Below the pieces are notes generated by a model. The model worked only from the letters and a program-made list of their open reading frames with translations. It was not told where the DNA came from and ran no database searches. The translations under genes and the position numbers were made by a program. Positions 31,067 through 40,114 of a stretch of 41,133 nucleotides of DNA are shown one piece after another; position 1 is the stretch's first letter; the number at the start of each line of letters is the position of its first letter. Origin of the DNA: Gammaproteobacteria bacterium (GTDB taxonomy: Bacteria; Pseudomonadota; Gammaproteobacteria; HK1); contig JAACFO010000022.1 in assembly GCA_009937425.1 (NCBI GenBank), positions 1-41,133 of the forward strand. Reading direction: 5' to 3'.

Positions 31067-32722
31067 GTGACGACCCCGGAGCCCAATCTTCTGCCCGCCT
31101 GGCAGGCACTGCAGGCACACCACGCTGGGGTTGCGCCCCTGCATCTGCGGGATTTGTTTGCCGACGATCAGCAGCGCTTCAACCGCTTTTCCCTGGAGGC
31201 CTGCGGATTGTTTCTCGATTATTCGAAAAACCGCATTACCGGGGAGACCATGGGTTTGCTCGCGGACCTTGCCCGGCAAAGCCAGGTGGAGGCGTGGCGT
31301 GACAGGATGTATGCCGGCGACATGGTCAACGGCAGTGAGCGAAGGGCCGCCCTGCACGTGGCGCTGCGCCGGCCCGCGGGGTCGCCCTTTCCGGCGCCCG
31401 GGTTGGATGTGATGCCGGAAGTGGAGGCGGCGCGGCGCCGCATGCGCGATATCAGCGAGTCGCTGCGCCGGGGTGAGTGGCTGGGTCACTCGGGCAAAGC
31501 CATCACCAGCGTCGTGCACATTGGCATCGGCGGCTCCCACCTGGGTCCCGAGATGGCGTCTCTGGCACTGGGGTCCGCGGCCGCCAGTGTGCCCTCCCTG
31601 CACTTCGTCTCCAGCGTCGATGCAGCCAACCTGACAGGCGCCCTGGACGGTCTCCATGGGGAGACAACCCTGTTCATCGTCGCCTCCAAGAGCTTTTCCA
31701 CCGCCGAAACCATGGCCAATGCCGCCAGCGCGCGATCCTGGTTGCTGGAGCGCGGAGCTGTTCCCGCCGAGGCCGTTGCCCGGCATTTTCTCGCGATCAC
31801 GGCGAATGTCGCCGCCGCCGGGGACTTCGGCATACCGGAGGCCAACGTGTTGCCTCTGTGGGACTGGGTGGGTGGGCGCTTTTCCCTGTGTTCCGCCGTC
31901 GGTCTGCCCGTGGCAATAGCCGCGGGCATGGATGTGTTCGACGAGCTCCTGGCCGGCGCCCACGAAATGGACGCGCATTTTCTGGACGCACCGTTGCTGG
32001 AGAACATGCCGGTAGTGCTGGCGCTCATGGGCATCTGGTACCGCAACTTTTTTGCCGCCGCCAGCCGTGCAGTGTTGCCCTACGACTACGCGCTTCGCGG
32101 CCTGCCGGCCTACCTGCAGCAGCTGGAGATGGAGAGTGCCGGCAAGCACGTGGGCCGCGACGGCGAGGCCCTGGATTTCGCCACCTGCCCGGTGGTGTGG
32201 GGTGCTTCGGGAGACGACGGCCAGCACAGCTTCTTTCAGCTCCTGCACCAGGGAAGCGAGCTGGTGCCCTGCGATTTTCTGGTGTCGGCGCGGGGTGCAT
32301 CGGGGCTCGCGCAACATGATGACGCCTTGCTCGCCAATGGGCTGGCCCAGGCGGAGGCGCTGATGAAGGGGCGCGACGCGGATGAGACCCGGGCGCATCT
32401 GGAGAGTAAGGGGCTCGACCAGGCGGCGCTGCAGTCGCTGCTGCCCCATTGCACCTTCGCCGGGAATCAACCCAGCAACACATTACTGTACGATTGCTTG
32501 ACGCCGCGGCGCCTGGGCGCACTGATCGCACTCTACGAGCACAGGCTGTTCGTTCAGAGCGTGTGTTGGGGCGTGAATGCTTTCGATCAGTGGGGTGTCG
32601 AGCTCGGTAAGGAGCTCGCGCGCAGTATTCTCAGGTCGCTTGGCGACGGCACCAGCGGCAACCATGACGGGTCCACCGCGGGTCTGCTGGCGCGGGCACG
32701 CCGGTTGAAATCCAATTGCTGA
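31067..32722 (+). CDS. pgi: Glucose-6-phosphate isomerase
   Basis: Interconverts glucose-6-phosphate and fructose-6-phosphate in glycolysis/gluconeogenesis. The 551-residue protein from GTG 31067 has the PGI signatures: GIGGSHLGPEM, the phosphate-binding IVASKSFSTAETMANA, DYALRGLPAYLQQLEMES, and the C-terminal FDQWGVELGKELA. Length is normal. A weak GGAG lies upstream. The long minus-strand frame covering this gene is a shadow. It is followed by glnS after 18 bases, likely one message. Confidence 0.96.
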   Translation: MTTPEPNLLPAWQALQAHHAGVAPLHLRDLFADDQQRFNRFSLEACGLFLDYSKNRITGETMGLLADLARQSQVEAWRDRMYAGDMVNGSERRAALHVALRRPAGSPFPAPGLDVMPEVEAARRRMRDISESLRRGEWLGHSGKAITSVVHIGIGGSHLGPEMASLALGSAAASVPSLHFVSSVDAANLTGALDGLHGETTLFIVASKSFSTAETMANAASARSWLLERGAVPAEAVARHFLAITANVAAAGDFGIPEANVLPLWDWVGGRFSLCSAVGLPVAIAAGMDVFDELLAGAHEMDAHFLDAPLLENMPVVLALMGIWYRNFFAAASRAVLPYDYALRGLPAYLQQLEMESAGKHVGRDGEALDFATCPVVWGASGDDGQHSFFQLLHQGSELVPCDFLVSARGASGLAQHDDALLANGLAQAEALMKGRDADETRAHLESKGLDQAALQSLLPHCTFAGNQPSNTLLYDCLTPRRLGALIALYEHRLFVQSVCWGVNAFDQWGVELGKELARSILRSLGDGTSGNHDGSTAGLLARARRLKSNC

Positions 32723-32740
32723 CAGGAATTTGAAGCGAAC

Positions 32741-34417
32741 ATGACAGACAGGGCCGCCCCCACCAATTTCATTCGCCAGGCAATCGATGAGGATCTGCGC
32801 AACGGCAAGAACGACGGCCGGGTGGTGACGCGCTTTCCCCCGGAGCCCAACGGTTACCTGCACATCGGTCACGCCAAGGCCATCTGCCTCAATTTCGGTG
32901 TCGCCGAGGATTACGCCGGCCATTGCAGCCTGCGCTTCGACGATACCAACCCGGTCAAGGAGAGCCTGGAGTACGTGGAGTCCATCAAGGCGGACATTCA
33001 CTGGCTGGGCTATGACTGGGGCGAGCATCTGCACCACGCCTCGGACTACTTCGAGCAGTTGTATGAGTGGGCCGTGGATCTCGTACGTGACGGCAAGGCC
33101 TTCGTGGACAGCGCCAGCGCCGAGGAAATTCGCACCTTCCGGGGAACCCTGACCGAGCCAGGCCGCGAGAGTCCCCACCGCAACCGCAGCGTGGAAGAGA
33201 ATCTGGATCTACTCACCCGCATGCGCGCCGGAGAGTTCCCCGACGGCGCTCAGGTGCTGCGCGCCAAGATCGACATGGCGTCGCCCAACATGAACCTGCG
33301 CGATCCAGTGCTCTACCGCATTCTGCACGCGTCTCATCAAATGACCGGCGACGCCTGGTGTATTTACCCCATGTACGACTTCACCCAGGGCCAGTCCGAC
33401 GCCATCGAGCATGTCACGCATTCTCTGTGCTCTCTGGAGTTCGAGGACCATCGACCGCTTTATGACTGGTTTATCGAGAATTTGAACGTGCCCAGCCGTC
33501 CGCGGCAGATCGAGTTCTCGCGCTTGAACCTCAGTTACACGGTGATGAGCAAGCGGCGTCTGAAGCTGTTGGTGGACGAAGGGCACGTGAGCGGCTGGGA
33601 CGACCCGCGCATGCCGACCCTGGTGGCCATGCGCCGGCGCGGTTACACCCCCGCCGCAATCCGGGATCTTTGCGATCGCGTGGGCGTCACCAAGAAGGAC
33701 AACGTCATCGACGTGGCCCTGCTGGAGAACTGCGTACGCGAAGACCTGGATGCGAAAGCCGTCCGGGTGATGGGCGTGCTGCGGCCGCTGCGGGTGGTGA
33801 TCGTGAATTATCCGGAAAGCGAAGTGGACCAGCTCGATGCCGCCAACCATCCGCAGAATCCGGACAGGGGCACGCGTAAGATTCCATTTTCACGGGTGGT
33901 GTTTATCGAGCGGGAAGATTTCATGGAAGATCCGCCGAAAAAGTTTTTCCGTCTGGCGCCCGGGCGCGAGGTACGCCTTCGCTATGCCTATCTCGTCACC
34001 TGCGTCGATGTCATCAAGGACGACAACGGCGAAGTGATCGAAGTGCACTGCCGCTACGATCCGGATTCCCGCGGCGGCGCGGCCCCCGATGGGCGCAAGG
34101 TCAAAGGCACGATCCACTGGGTGTCGGCGGAGCACGCACTGTCGGCACGAGTGCGGCTCTATGATCGCCTGTTCTCGGTGCCGGATCCCGATGCAGGTAA
34201 TTTCCTGGAGCACATCAACGGCGAGTCTCTAGAGCTTCTGGATGGCGCCTGTGTCGAACCCAGCCTCGGCGATGCCGCGCCGGGCACGCACCTGCAATTC
34301 GAGCGCCTGGGATATTTCTGCGTCGACAGCGTGGACAGCCGGCCCGGTGCCCCGGTTTTCAACCGCACAGTGACCTTGCGGGATTCGTGGGCGAAGTCCG
34401 GCCGCGGTTCGCGTTGA
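32741..34417 (+). CDS. glnS: Glutaminyl-tRNA synthetase
   Basis: Charges tRNA-Gln with glutamine; class I synthetase. The 558-residue protein has the HIGH motif in [13 protein letters not shown] and the KMSKS-like motif as VMSKRRL, both with the expected spacing, and the GlnRS C-terminal anticodon domains. Conserved FDDTNPVKE and the [13 protein letters not shown] pattern are also present. AGGA lies before the ATG with spacing of about 14 bases. It follows pgi. Confidence 0.97.
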   Translation: MTDRAAPTNFIRQAIDEDLRNGKNDGRVVTRFPPEPNGYLHIGHAKAICLNFGVAEDYAGHCSLRFDDTNPVKESLEYVESIKADIHWLGYDWGEHLHHASDYFEQLYEWAVDLVRDGKAFVDSASAEEIRTFRGTLTEPGRESPHRNRSVEENLDLLTRMRAGEFPDGAQVLRAKIDMASPNMNLRDPVLYRILHASHQMTGDAWCIYPMYDFTQGQSDAIEHVTHSLCSLEFEDHRPLYDWFIENLNVPSRPRQIEFSRLNLSYTVMSKRRLKLLVDEGHVSGWDDPRMPTLVAMRRRGYTPAAIRDLCDRVGVTKKDNVIDVALLENCVREDLDAKAVRVMGVLRPLRVVIVNYPESEVDQLDAANHPQNPDRGTRKIPFSRVVFIEREDFMEDPPKKFFRLAPGREVRLRYAYLVTCVDVIKDDNGEVIEVHCRYDPDSRGGAAPDGRKVKGTIHWVSAEHALSARVRLYDRLFSVPDPDAGNFLEHINGESLELLDGACVEPSLGDAAPGTHLQFERLGYFCVDSVDSRPGAPVFNRTVTLRDSWAKSGRGSR

Positions 34418-34420
34418 GGA

Positions 34421-35245
34421 TCAGACTACGAATCCAGTGTCGTCGCTGAGGTTGCTCTCGCGCATCCCGCCGATAAATCCCCCACAGTCGACGCCGGTGT
34501 GCCTGGCCAGGCCGGTTGCCCGTGCCTGGAGGGTTGCGAAATCCAGGCGCGCTGGGCCTTTGAAGGCGAAAACGATGTGATTGCGGTATCCCGGCACTGG
34601 GAGTACCAGGGTGCGCTGCTCGAAAGCCGCCTGAACGCCGTCCATGATCGCCAGAAACTCGTCGTCCGCATCCACCCACAGGTTCGCCACCAGCACGCCG
34701 TGATCGGCGAGGCGGCGCCGGCAGTTTTCGTGAAACGCTGCCTGGCGAACCCATGGGGGCGATCCGTCGGCGCCGAACAGGTCCAGAAGAATCAGGTCTG
34801 CCGGTTGATCACCGGCAGCGACACCCGTGCGCGCGTCCTGGTTGAAAATGTGAACTCCTTCATCCTCATCGGACAGGCCGAAGTAGCGTCGTGCGACGGC
34901 GATGACTTGCGTGTCCGACTCCCAGGCCGTGACGGGTGTGTCGGCAAAGTAGTGACGCAGAAAGCGAAGCTGCGAGGCGCCGCCCAGGCCCAGCATCAAC
35001 ACCGACTTCGGCGCATCGACGAACAGTAAGCCGGTCATCATGGCTTGGGTATAAGGCAGCACCAGGCGTTCGGGTGAGCGCCGATCCATCAGGCTTTGCA
35101 GCGTGCCGTTATGGTTTTGCAGCCAGCGGTAACGGTCGTTCTCATAGACTTCCACCGGGGCCGAGCCGTTGTGGGTGCGTTGCAACAGCCGCGCGCCCGC
35201 CCGCTCGATGAGGTCTTCTATCGGACGGGGGCCGTGGGTGTGCAT
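34421..35245 (-). CDS. Spermidine-synthase-like SAM-dependent transferase
   Basis: A 274-residue protein of the spermidine synthase-like Rossmann fold. The nucleotide-binding segment is LMLGLGGASQLRFLR, then AWESDTQVIAVARRYFGL (acidic residue after strand 2) and DARTGVAAGDQPADLILLDLFG. This is common in proteins annotated as spermine/spermidine synthase or methyltransferase; no speD gene is present, so polyamine synthesis is uncertain. It is convergent with glnS, whose stop is 3 bases away, and follows the SRAP gene with 9 bases between. Confidence 0.75.
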   Translation of the reverse strand: MHTHGPRPIEDLIERAGARLLQRTHNGSAPVEVYENDRYRWLQNHNGTLQSLMDRRSPERLVLPYTQAMMTGLLFVDAPKSVLMLGLGGASQLRFLRHYFADTPVTAWESDTQVIAVARRYFGLSDEDEGVHIFNQDARTGVAAGDQPADLILLDLFGADGSPPWVRQAAFHENCRRRLADHGVLVANLWVDADDEFLAIMDGVQAAFEQRTLVLPVPGYRNHIVFAFKGPARLDFATLQARATGLARHTGVDCGGFIGGMRESNLSDDTGFVV

Positions 35246-35254
35246 CCCGGGTGA

Positions 35255-35932
35255 TTAGGCCGGATCAACCAGCGGCGTTATGCAGCGCGGCTCGTCGACC
35301 CGCGCGTTATTGACCAGCGTGCTCACGGGATAAACGCTCATGGCCTGCGGGGAGAAGGGCTGTAACAGGGGTAAGAGCTGCGAGGATTCCGTGATCCGGG
35401 GGTCGAGCCAGGGTGCATAGTTATCCTGTGAGAGAATCACCGGCATCCGATGGTGAATATCCGCGCCAACGGCATTGGCGCTGGTGGTAATGATGGTGCA
35501 GGACTCCATGGGCGCGCCATCGGCGGGTTGCCAGCGTTCCCACAGGCCCGCGAAGCAGAATGGATTGCCGTCCTTCATGCTGAAGTAATAGGGTTGCTTG
35601 CGGCCCTGCACGGACTTCCATTCGTAGTAACCGTCCGCCGGAATAAGGCAACGCCGATGGCGGAATGCGCTGCGAAAAGCAGGCTTCTCGGCAATGGTCT
35701 CTGCCCGGGCGTTGATCATCCGGTAACTCGAATCGAGCTTCTTGGCCCACGGGGGGATCAGTCCCCAGTGCATGAGCGCGAGTTGCTTGTTATCCGGCTC
35801 TTCGACCCTGCAGGCAGGCACGAAGCTGGTCGGCGCGATGTTGTAGCGGGGTTCCAGGGCCAGGTCCACATCCATGCCGAGCATGCGGGCGATCTCGGGT
35901 AGCGCTGCCTTCAACACGTAGCGTCCACACAT
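35255..35932 (-). CDS. SRAP-family (YedK/HMCES) protein
   Basis: A 225-residue protein that binds abasic sites in single-stranded DNA through a covalent link to Cys2. The required features are visible: MCGRY at the N-terminus (C2), PRYNIAPT, the INARAET asparagine segment, RCLIPADGYYEWK with the active glutamate and HHRMPVIL with the histidine. Length is typical. In E. coli the gene is yedK. No LexA-type box is obvious upstream. It probably forms one message with the spermidine-synthase-like gene downstream. Confidence 0.93.
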   Translation of the reverse strand: MCGRYVLKAALPEIARMLGMDVDLALEPRYNIAPTSFVPACRVEEPDNKQLALMHWGLIPPWAKKLDSSYRMINARAETIAEKPAFRSAFRHRRCLIPADGYYEWKSVQGRKQPYYFSMKDGNPFCFAGLWERWQPADGAPMESCTIITTSANAVGADIHHRMPVILSQDNYAPWLDPRITESSQLLPLLQPFSPQAMSVYPVSTLVNNARVDEPRCITPLVDPA

Positions 35933-36074
35933 TCGAAGGCCCTCCCACCGGCTGCGCAGGCATGGTATAAGTTCGTTCCGAGTACGCCAAGCAAAGCGGG
36001 TAGCCTATCCTAAGTGCCCGACGCGCCTGGATTTTTCGAACCATATATGATGAGGCCCGGGCGCGCGGTCCGGT

Positions 36075-39000
36075 ATGCCGACCAACACCATGGCCAGCCT
36101 CGAATCCCGGATTCAGGAATGTATGCTCGCCGACCAGAGGCGCTTCATGCGTCGTCTGCGGCGCTTGGAAAAGCGCGGCCCGATGCGCAACGCCGGGGGC
36201 ACCGGCCTCGCCGGCCTGGGTGCTGAAATCGAGCGCTCCCGGCAGCGGCGGCGCCAGCGGCATCGATGCTTACCGAATCCGGGCTTTCCCGGCGAGCTTC
36301 CCATCAGCAGCAGGGTCGCCGACATCGCCAGGGCCATCGACGCGCACCCGGTCGTCATCGTGTGCGGCGAAACCGGCTCGGGGAAAACCACCCAGATCCC
36401 GAAAATTTGTCTGCAGGTGGGCCGCGGTGCCGCCGGGCTCATCGGACACACGCAGCCGAGGCGGGTAGCGGCGCGCAGCACCGCCGCGCGCATCGCCGCG
36501 GAACTCGATACGCATCTGGGAGGTGGCGTCGGCTACAAGCTGCGTTTCGACCAGCGTGTGGGCGAGGACTGTTATCTCAAGGTGCTGACCGACGGCATGC
36601 TGCTTGCCGAGATCCAGTCCGACCGGGATCTGCGCGCCTACGACACCATCATCATCGACGAGGCCCACGAGCGCAGTCTAAATATCGATTTTCTGTTGGG
36701 CTACATCAAGCGGCTGCTGGAACGGCGCACGGATCTCAAACTGATCATCAGTTCGGCCACTATCGATACCGAGCGATTTTCCGAGTTCTTCTCCGGCGCG
36801 CCCATCATCGAGGTTTCCGGCCGGGGCTATCCAGTCGAAATTCGCTATCAGCCGCCGCTGGATGCCGGTGATGGCGAACCGGACCTTCACGACAGCATCG
36901 TTGCCACGGTGGAAGCGCTGTTCGAAGAACAAAGCGGAGACATGCTCGTGTTTCTCCCCGGGGAACGGGATATTCGCGAGCTGCGTCAACGCCTGCGCCG
37001 CCGCTACGGGGATGACTGCGAAGTGTTGCCGGTTTACGCGCGTCTTCCGCTTGCGCAGCAACAGCGCTTGTTCGCGGTGCACGGAAAACGCCGCATCGTT
37101 CTGGCCACGAATGTTGCCGAAACATCCATCACGGTGCCGGACATACGCTATGTCATCGATCCGGGGCTTGCCCGAATCAGTCGCTACGGGCGACGTTCCA
37201 GCGTGCAACGCCTGCCCATCGAACCCATATCCCGGGCATCGGCGGACCAGCGCATGGGGCGTTGCGGCCGGACCGGGCCGGGCATATGTGTGCGCCTTTA
37301 CAGCGAGGAAGACTACCTGGCCCGGGCACAGTTCGTGGAGCCGGAAATTCGGCGTACCAACCTGGCTGCCGTGTTACTCGAGATGCGTGCTCTCGGTATT
37401 CACGATCTCGATGCGTTTCCGTTTCTGGATGCGCCGGATCGCCGCCGGGTCAACGATGGTTACCGATTGCTGCGCGAGCTCGGCGCCATCGATGCCGATG
37501 ACAGGCTCACGGATACCGGGCGCAGGCTGGCGCGTTTCCCGCTGGATCCGCGCATCGGTCGCATGATTGTCGCCGCCGAGGAGTTGGACTGCCTTGCCCA
37601 GGTACTGGTGGTGGCCAGCGCCTTGAGTGTCGCCGATCCACGAGACCGGCCTCCCGACGCACAAGTTGCGGCCGCCGCCGCCCATCAGCGTTACCAGGAC
37701 GAACGCTCCGACTTCATAGGAATGTTGAAGCTCTGGGATTTTGTCCACGAACAAACCCGCGGCCTCAAGACCGGCCGTCTGAAGAGCTTTTGCCGTAAGC
37801 ATTTTCTGAGCCTGCCGCGGTTACGCGAGTGGCAGGAAGTACACCGGCAGCTGCGGGAAATCGTGCGCCACATGGGGCTGCGCCCGCGCCGTCACGAGGC
37901 CAGCTACTCGCGCATTCACCGCGCCCTGTTGACGGGCTTGTTGCGCAATATCGGTATGCGCAACGCCGAGCAAGGCTATACGGGTTTGCACGACACGGTA
38001 TTCCAAGTATCGGCGCAATCGGGTCAGTCGCGCCGGCAGGCGCGCTGGGTCGTAGCAGCGGAGTTGGTGGAAACAAGCCGACTGTATGCCCATCAGGTGG
38101 CCCGCATCCGTCCCGAGTGGATTGAACGCGCCGGTGGCGACCTGTTGCGGCGCACCTATTTCGACGCTCATTGGGACGCCAGGGCAGGCGAGGTCATGGT
38201 GTATGAGCAGACCAGTCTTCATGGTTTGACCGTGACGCCGCGCCGCCGCGTGCGGCTCGCTCCGGTCAGCCGCGAAGATGCCCACGCTATCTTCATCCAA
38301 TCGGCCATCATGGATCGCACCTTGGCGTCTCCCGCCGAGTTTCTCGAAAAAAATGCCGCGGTGGTGGACCAGCTGCGCGGCTACGAACACAAGTTGCGGC
38401 GCCCGGATGTGTTGGTTGCGGACGACGACGTGTACGGTTTTTACATGTCCTTGATTCCCGAGGACGTGTGCGACAGCAAGAGTTTTGAAGCCTGGCGCCG
38501 GCGGGCCGAGCGCGAGCACCCGGAGCGCATGTTGATGGCGCCGGAGACTCTGCAGCGGCGTCGTCTTCCGGAGAACACCGAACGGGATTATCCCGATGAG
38601 ATTCTGTTCGAGCAGCAGGCCATGCCCCTCATCTACCACTTCGAGCCGGGACGCGCCGACGACGGCGTTACCCTGGAAACGTCCTTCGAACTCCTACCGC
38701 GGCTGAATGCCGAACAATTCGAATGGCTCGTGCCGGGAATGCTCGCCGAGAAGGTTCTGGCAATGCTGAAGTTGTTGCCCAAGGCCAGCCGTCGGGAGCT
38801 ACTGCCCCTTGCCGACTGTGCCCGGGAGTTCATGGCCGCGGGTGTGGCGGCCGGCGGTACGCTGGCGAACGCGCTGCGCGAGTTCTTGCGCAGCCACCGG
38901 GGTGTCGATGTGCCGGAGGACGCCTGGCGCTGGCGGCGTCTCGCCCAGAGGCTGGCGCCGCATCTGCTGATGAATTTCCGGGTCATCGGCGAGGATGGTG

Positions 39001-39992
39001 CGTGCCTGGAAGAATGTCGCGATCTGTTACGGTTGCAGTTGCGATTGGCGGAATATCAGGGTCAATCGACCAGGCCGGCGGTGCATGCGGGCTATTCCCG
39101 TGAGGGACTCCGGGATTGGGTGATTGACCCGCTGCCGGAGGTCGTGGAGGAGCGTCGCAACGGGCGGCTCGTGCGCGGCTATCCGGCCCTGGCGGACGAG
39201 GGGGAGTCCGTGGCCCTCGGCCTGTTTCCCAGTGCCGAGTCGGCGGTGGAATCCCATACCCGCGGCGTGCGGCGTTTGTTCGCCATCGGCGCCGCCAGGG
39301 AGATGCGCAAGCTGGTGCGTGCGCTGCCCGCTCTGCAGACCATGGAGCTGGTGCACGCCATGCTGCCTGCCGCTCCGCAGTACCTGCAGGTGCCGGAATC
39401 CGCAGGCGGCGAACTCGCCAGGGCCATCATGGCGCGCGCCGTGGAGCGGGCCATGCCCGGCGCCGGGGACATCCGCGAGAAAGCGGAATTCCGACGCGCC
39501 GCGGCGCAAGCGGGCGCCCGCCTGTGGCCCGCCGCCGAGGGCGTCTGCGGGCTCATACAGGGGATCCTCGACGAGCACCGGTCACTCATGGCCGAGCGTC
39601 TGGAGCGGGAATCCAACTTGCCCGCGGACAGCCTCGCCGACGTGGACGAGCAGATGGCCCATCTGCTGTTTCGCGGCTTCGTGCATGTCATACCGGACGA
39701 AGCCCTGGATAATTACCGCCGTTATCTGGCGGCCCTGCGGGTCCGCCTGGAGAAACTCCAGCGCGGCGGCGCCGGCGACAGCCGCAAACTCGCGGGCATT
39801 GCGCCACTGTGGAAACGCTTCACGATGCGCGCCGCGGACCATGCCATGCGCGGCCACCGGGACCCGGAATTGAACCGCTACCGGTGGATGCTGGAGGAGT
39901 ACCGCATATCGGTCTTCGCCCAGGAGCAGGGCACGGCTTTGCGCGTCTCGCCGGAGCGTCTGGACAGCCAATGGCGCAAGGTATCCCTGTAG
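36075..39992 (+). CDS. hrpA: ATP-dependent RNA helicase HrpA
   Basis: DEAH-box helicase acting on RNA, 1305 residues, the normal HrpA length. Motif I is GETGSGKT (98-105), motif II DEAH (195-198) in IIIDEAHERS, motif III SAT in IISSATID, and motif VI QRMGRCGRTGPG. The C-terminal helicase-associated and OB-fold parts follow, then the long HrpA-specific tail. In E. coli HrpA helps process some fimbrial mRNA and rescues stalled ribosomes; here the role is inferred. The start ATG 36075 lacks an obvious ribosome binding site; another ATG at 36090 is possible. It is divergent from the SRAP gene. Confidence 0.96.
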   Translation: MPTNTMASLESRIQECMLADQRRFMRRLRRLEKRGPMRNAGGTGLAGLGAEIERSRQRRRQRHRCLPNPGFPGELPISSRVADIARAIDAHPVVIVCGETGSGKTTQIPKICLQVGRGAAGLIGHTQPRRVAARSTAARIAAELDTHLGGGVGYKLRFDQRVGEDCYLKVLTDGMLLAEIQSDRDLRAYDTIIIDEAHERSLNIDFLLGYIKRLLERRTDLKLIISSATIDTERFSEFFSGAPIIEVSGRGYPVEIRYQPPLDAGDGEPDLHDSIVATVEALFEEQSGDMLVFLPGERDIRELRQRLRRRYGDDCEVLPVYARLPLAQQQRLFAVHGKRRIVLATNVAETSITVPDIRYVIDPGLARISRYGRRSSVQRLPIEPISRASADQRMGRCGRTGPGICVRLYSEEDYLARAQFVEPEIRRTNLAAVLLEMRALGIHDLDAFPFLDAPDRRRVNDGYRLLRELGAIDADDRLTDTGRRLARFPLDPRIGRMIVAAEELDCLAQVLVVASALSVADPRDRPPDAQVAAAAAHQRYQDERSDFIGMLKLWDFVHEQTRGLKTGRLKSFCRKHFLSLPRLREWQEVHRQLREIVRHMGLRPRRHEASYSRIHRALLTGLLRNIGMRNAEQGYTGLHDTVFQVSAQSGQSRRQARWVVAAELVETSRLYAHQVARIRPEWIERAGGDLLRRTYFDAHWDARAGEVMVYEQTSLHGLTVTPRRRVRLAPVSREDAHAIFIQSAIMDRTLASPAEFLEKNAAVVDQLRGYEHKLRRPDVLVADDDVYGFYMSLIPEDVCDSKSFEAWRRRAEREHPERMLMAPETLQRRRLPENTERDYPDEILFEQQAMPLIYHFEPGRADDGVTLETSFELLPRLNAEQFEWLVPGMLAEKVLAMLKLLPKASRRELLPLADCAREFMAAGVAAGGTLANALREFLRSHRGVDVPEDAWRWRRLAQRLAPHLLMNFRVIGEDGACLEECRDLLRLQLRLAEYQGQSTRPAVHAGYSREGLRDWVIDPLPEVVEERRNGRLVRGYPALADEGESVALGLFPSAESAVESHTRGVRRLFAIGAAREMRKLVRALPALQTMELVHAMLPAAPQYLQVPESAGGELARAIMARAVERAMPGAGDIREKAEFRRAAAQAGARLWPAAEGVCGLIQGILDEHRSLMAERLERESNLPADSLADVDEQMAHLLFRGFVHVIPDEALDNYRRYLAALRVRLEKLQRGGAGDSRKLAGIAPLWKRFTMRAADHAMRGHRDPELNRYRWMLEEYRISVFAQEQGTALRVSPERLDSQWRKVSL

Positions 39993-39994
39993 CC

Positions 39995-40019
39995 GGCGCC
40001 ACTGGAAGGAACCGGCGCC
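39995..40019 (+). repeat. GGCGCC inverted repeat after hrpA
   Basis: GGCGCC at 39995-40000 and again at 40014-40019 can pair across a 13-base loop; CCGGCGCC is also a direct repeat. No T-run follows, so it is not a clear terminator. Confidence 0.35.
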
Positions 40020-40052
40020 AAAGCCGCAGGAGTCGGACTATACTGGCGGACC

Positions 40053-40080
40053 GGGGCACCATAGATGTGTGAAGTGCCCC
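40053..40080. repeat. GGGGCAC/GTGCCCC inverted repeat upstream of the thiolase gene
   Basis: GGGGCAC at 40053-40059 pairs with GTGCCCC at 40074-40080 with a 14-base loop. It lies in the hrpA-thiolase gap, just before TACAAT (40084-40089), a possible -10 element of the thiolase gene. It could be an operator or a terminator lacking a T-run. Confidence 0.4.
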
Positions 40081-40114
40081 CGGTACAATCAACGCAGTTG
40101 CGGAGCACATGTCC

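Noticed and set aside
30884..32470. Long minus-strand open frame of 528 codons
   Set aside because: It covers pgi antisense; the pgi motifs are unambiguous, and the frame is low-complexity (many R, G, H, Q residues) with no recognised domain.
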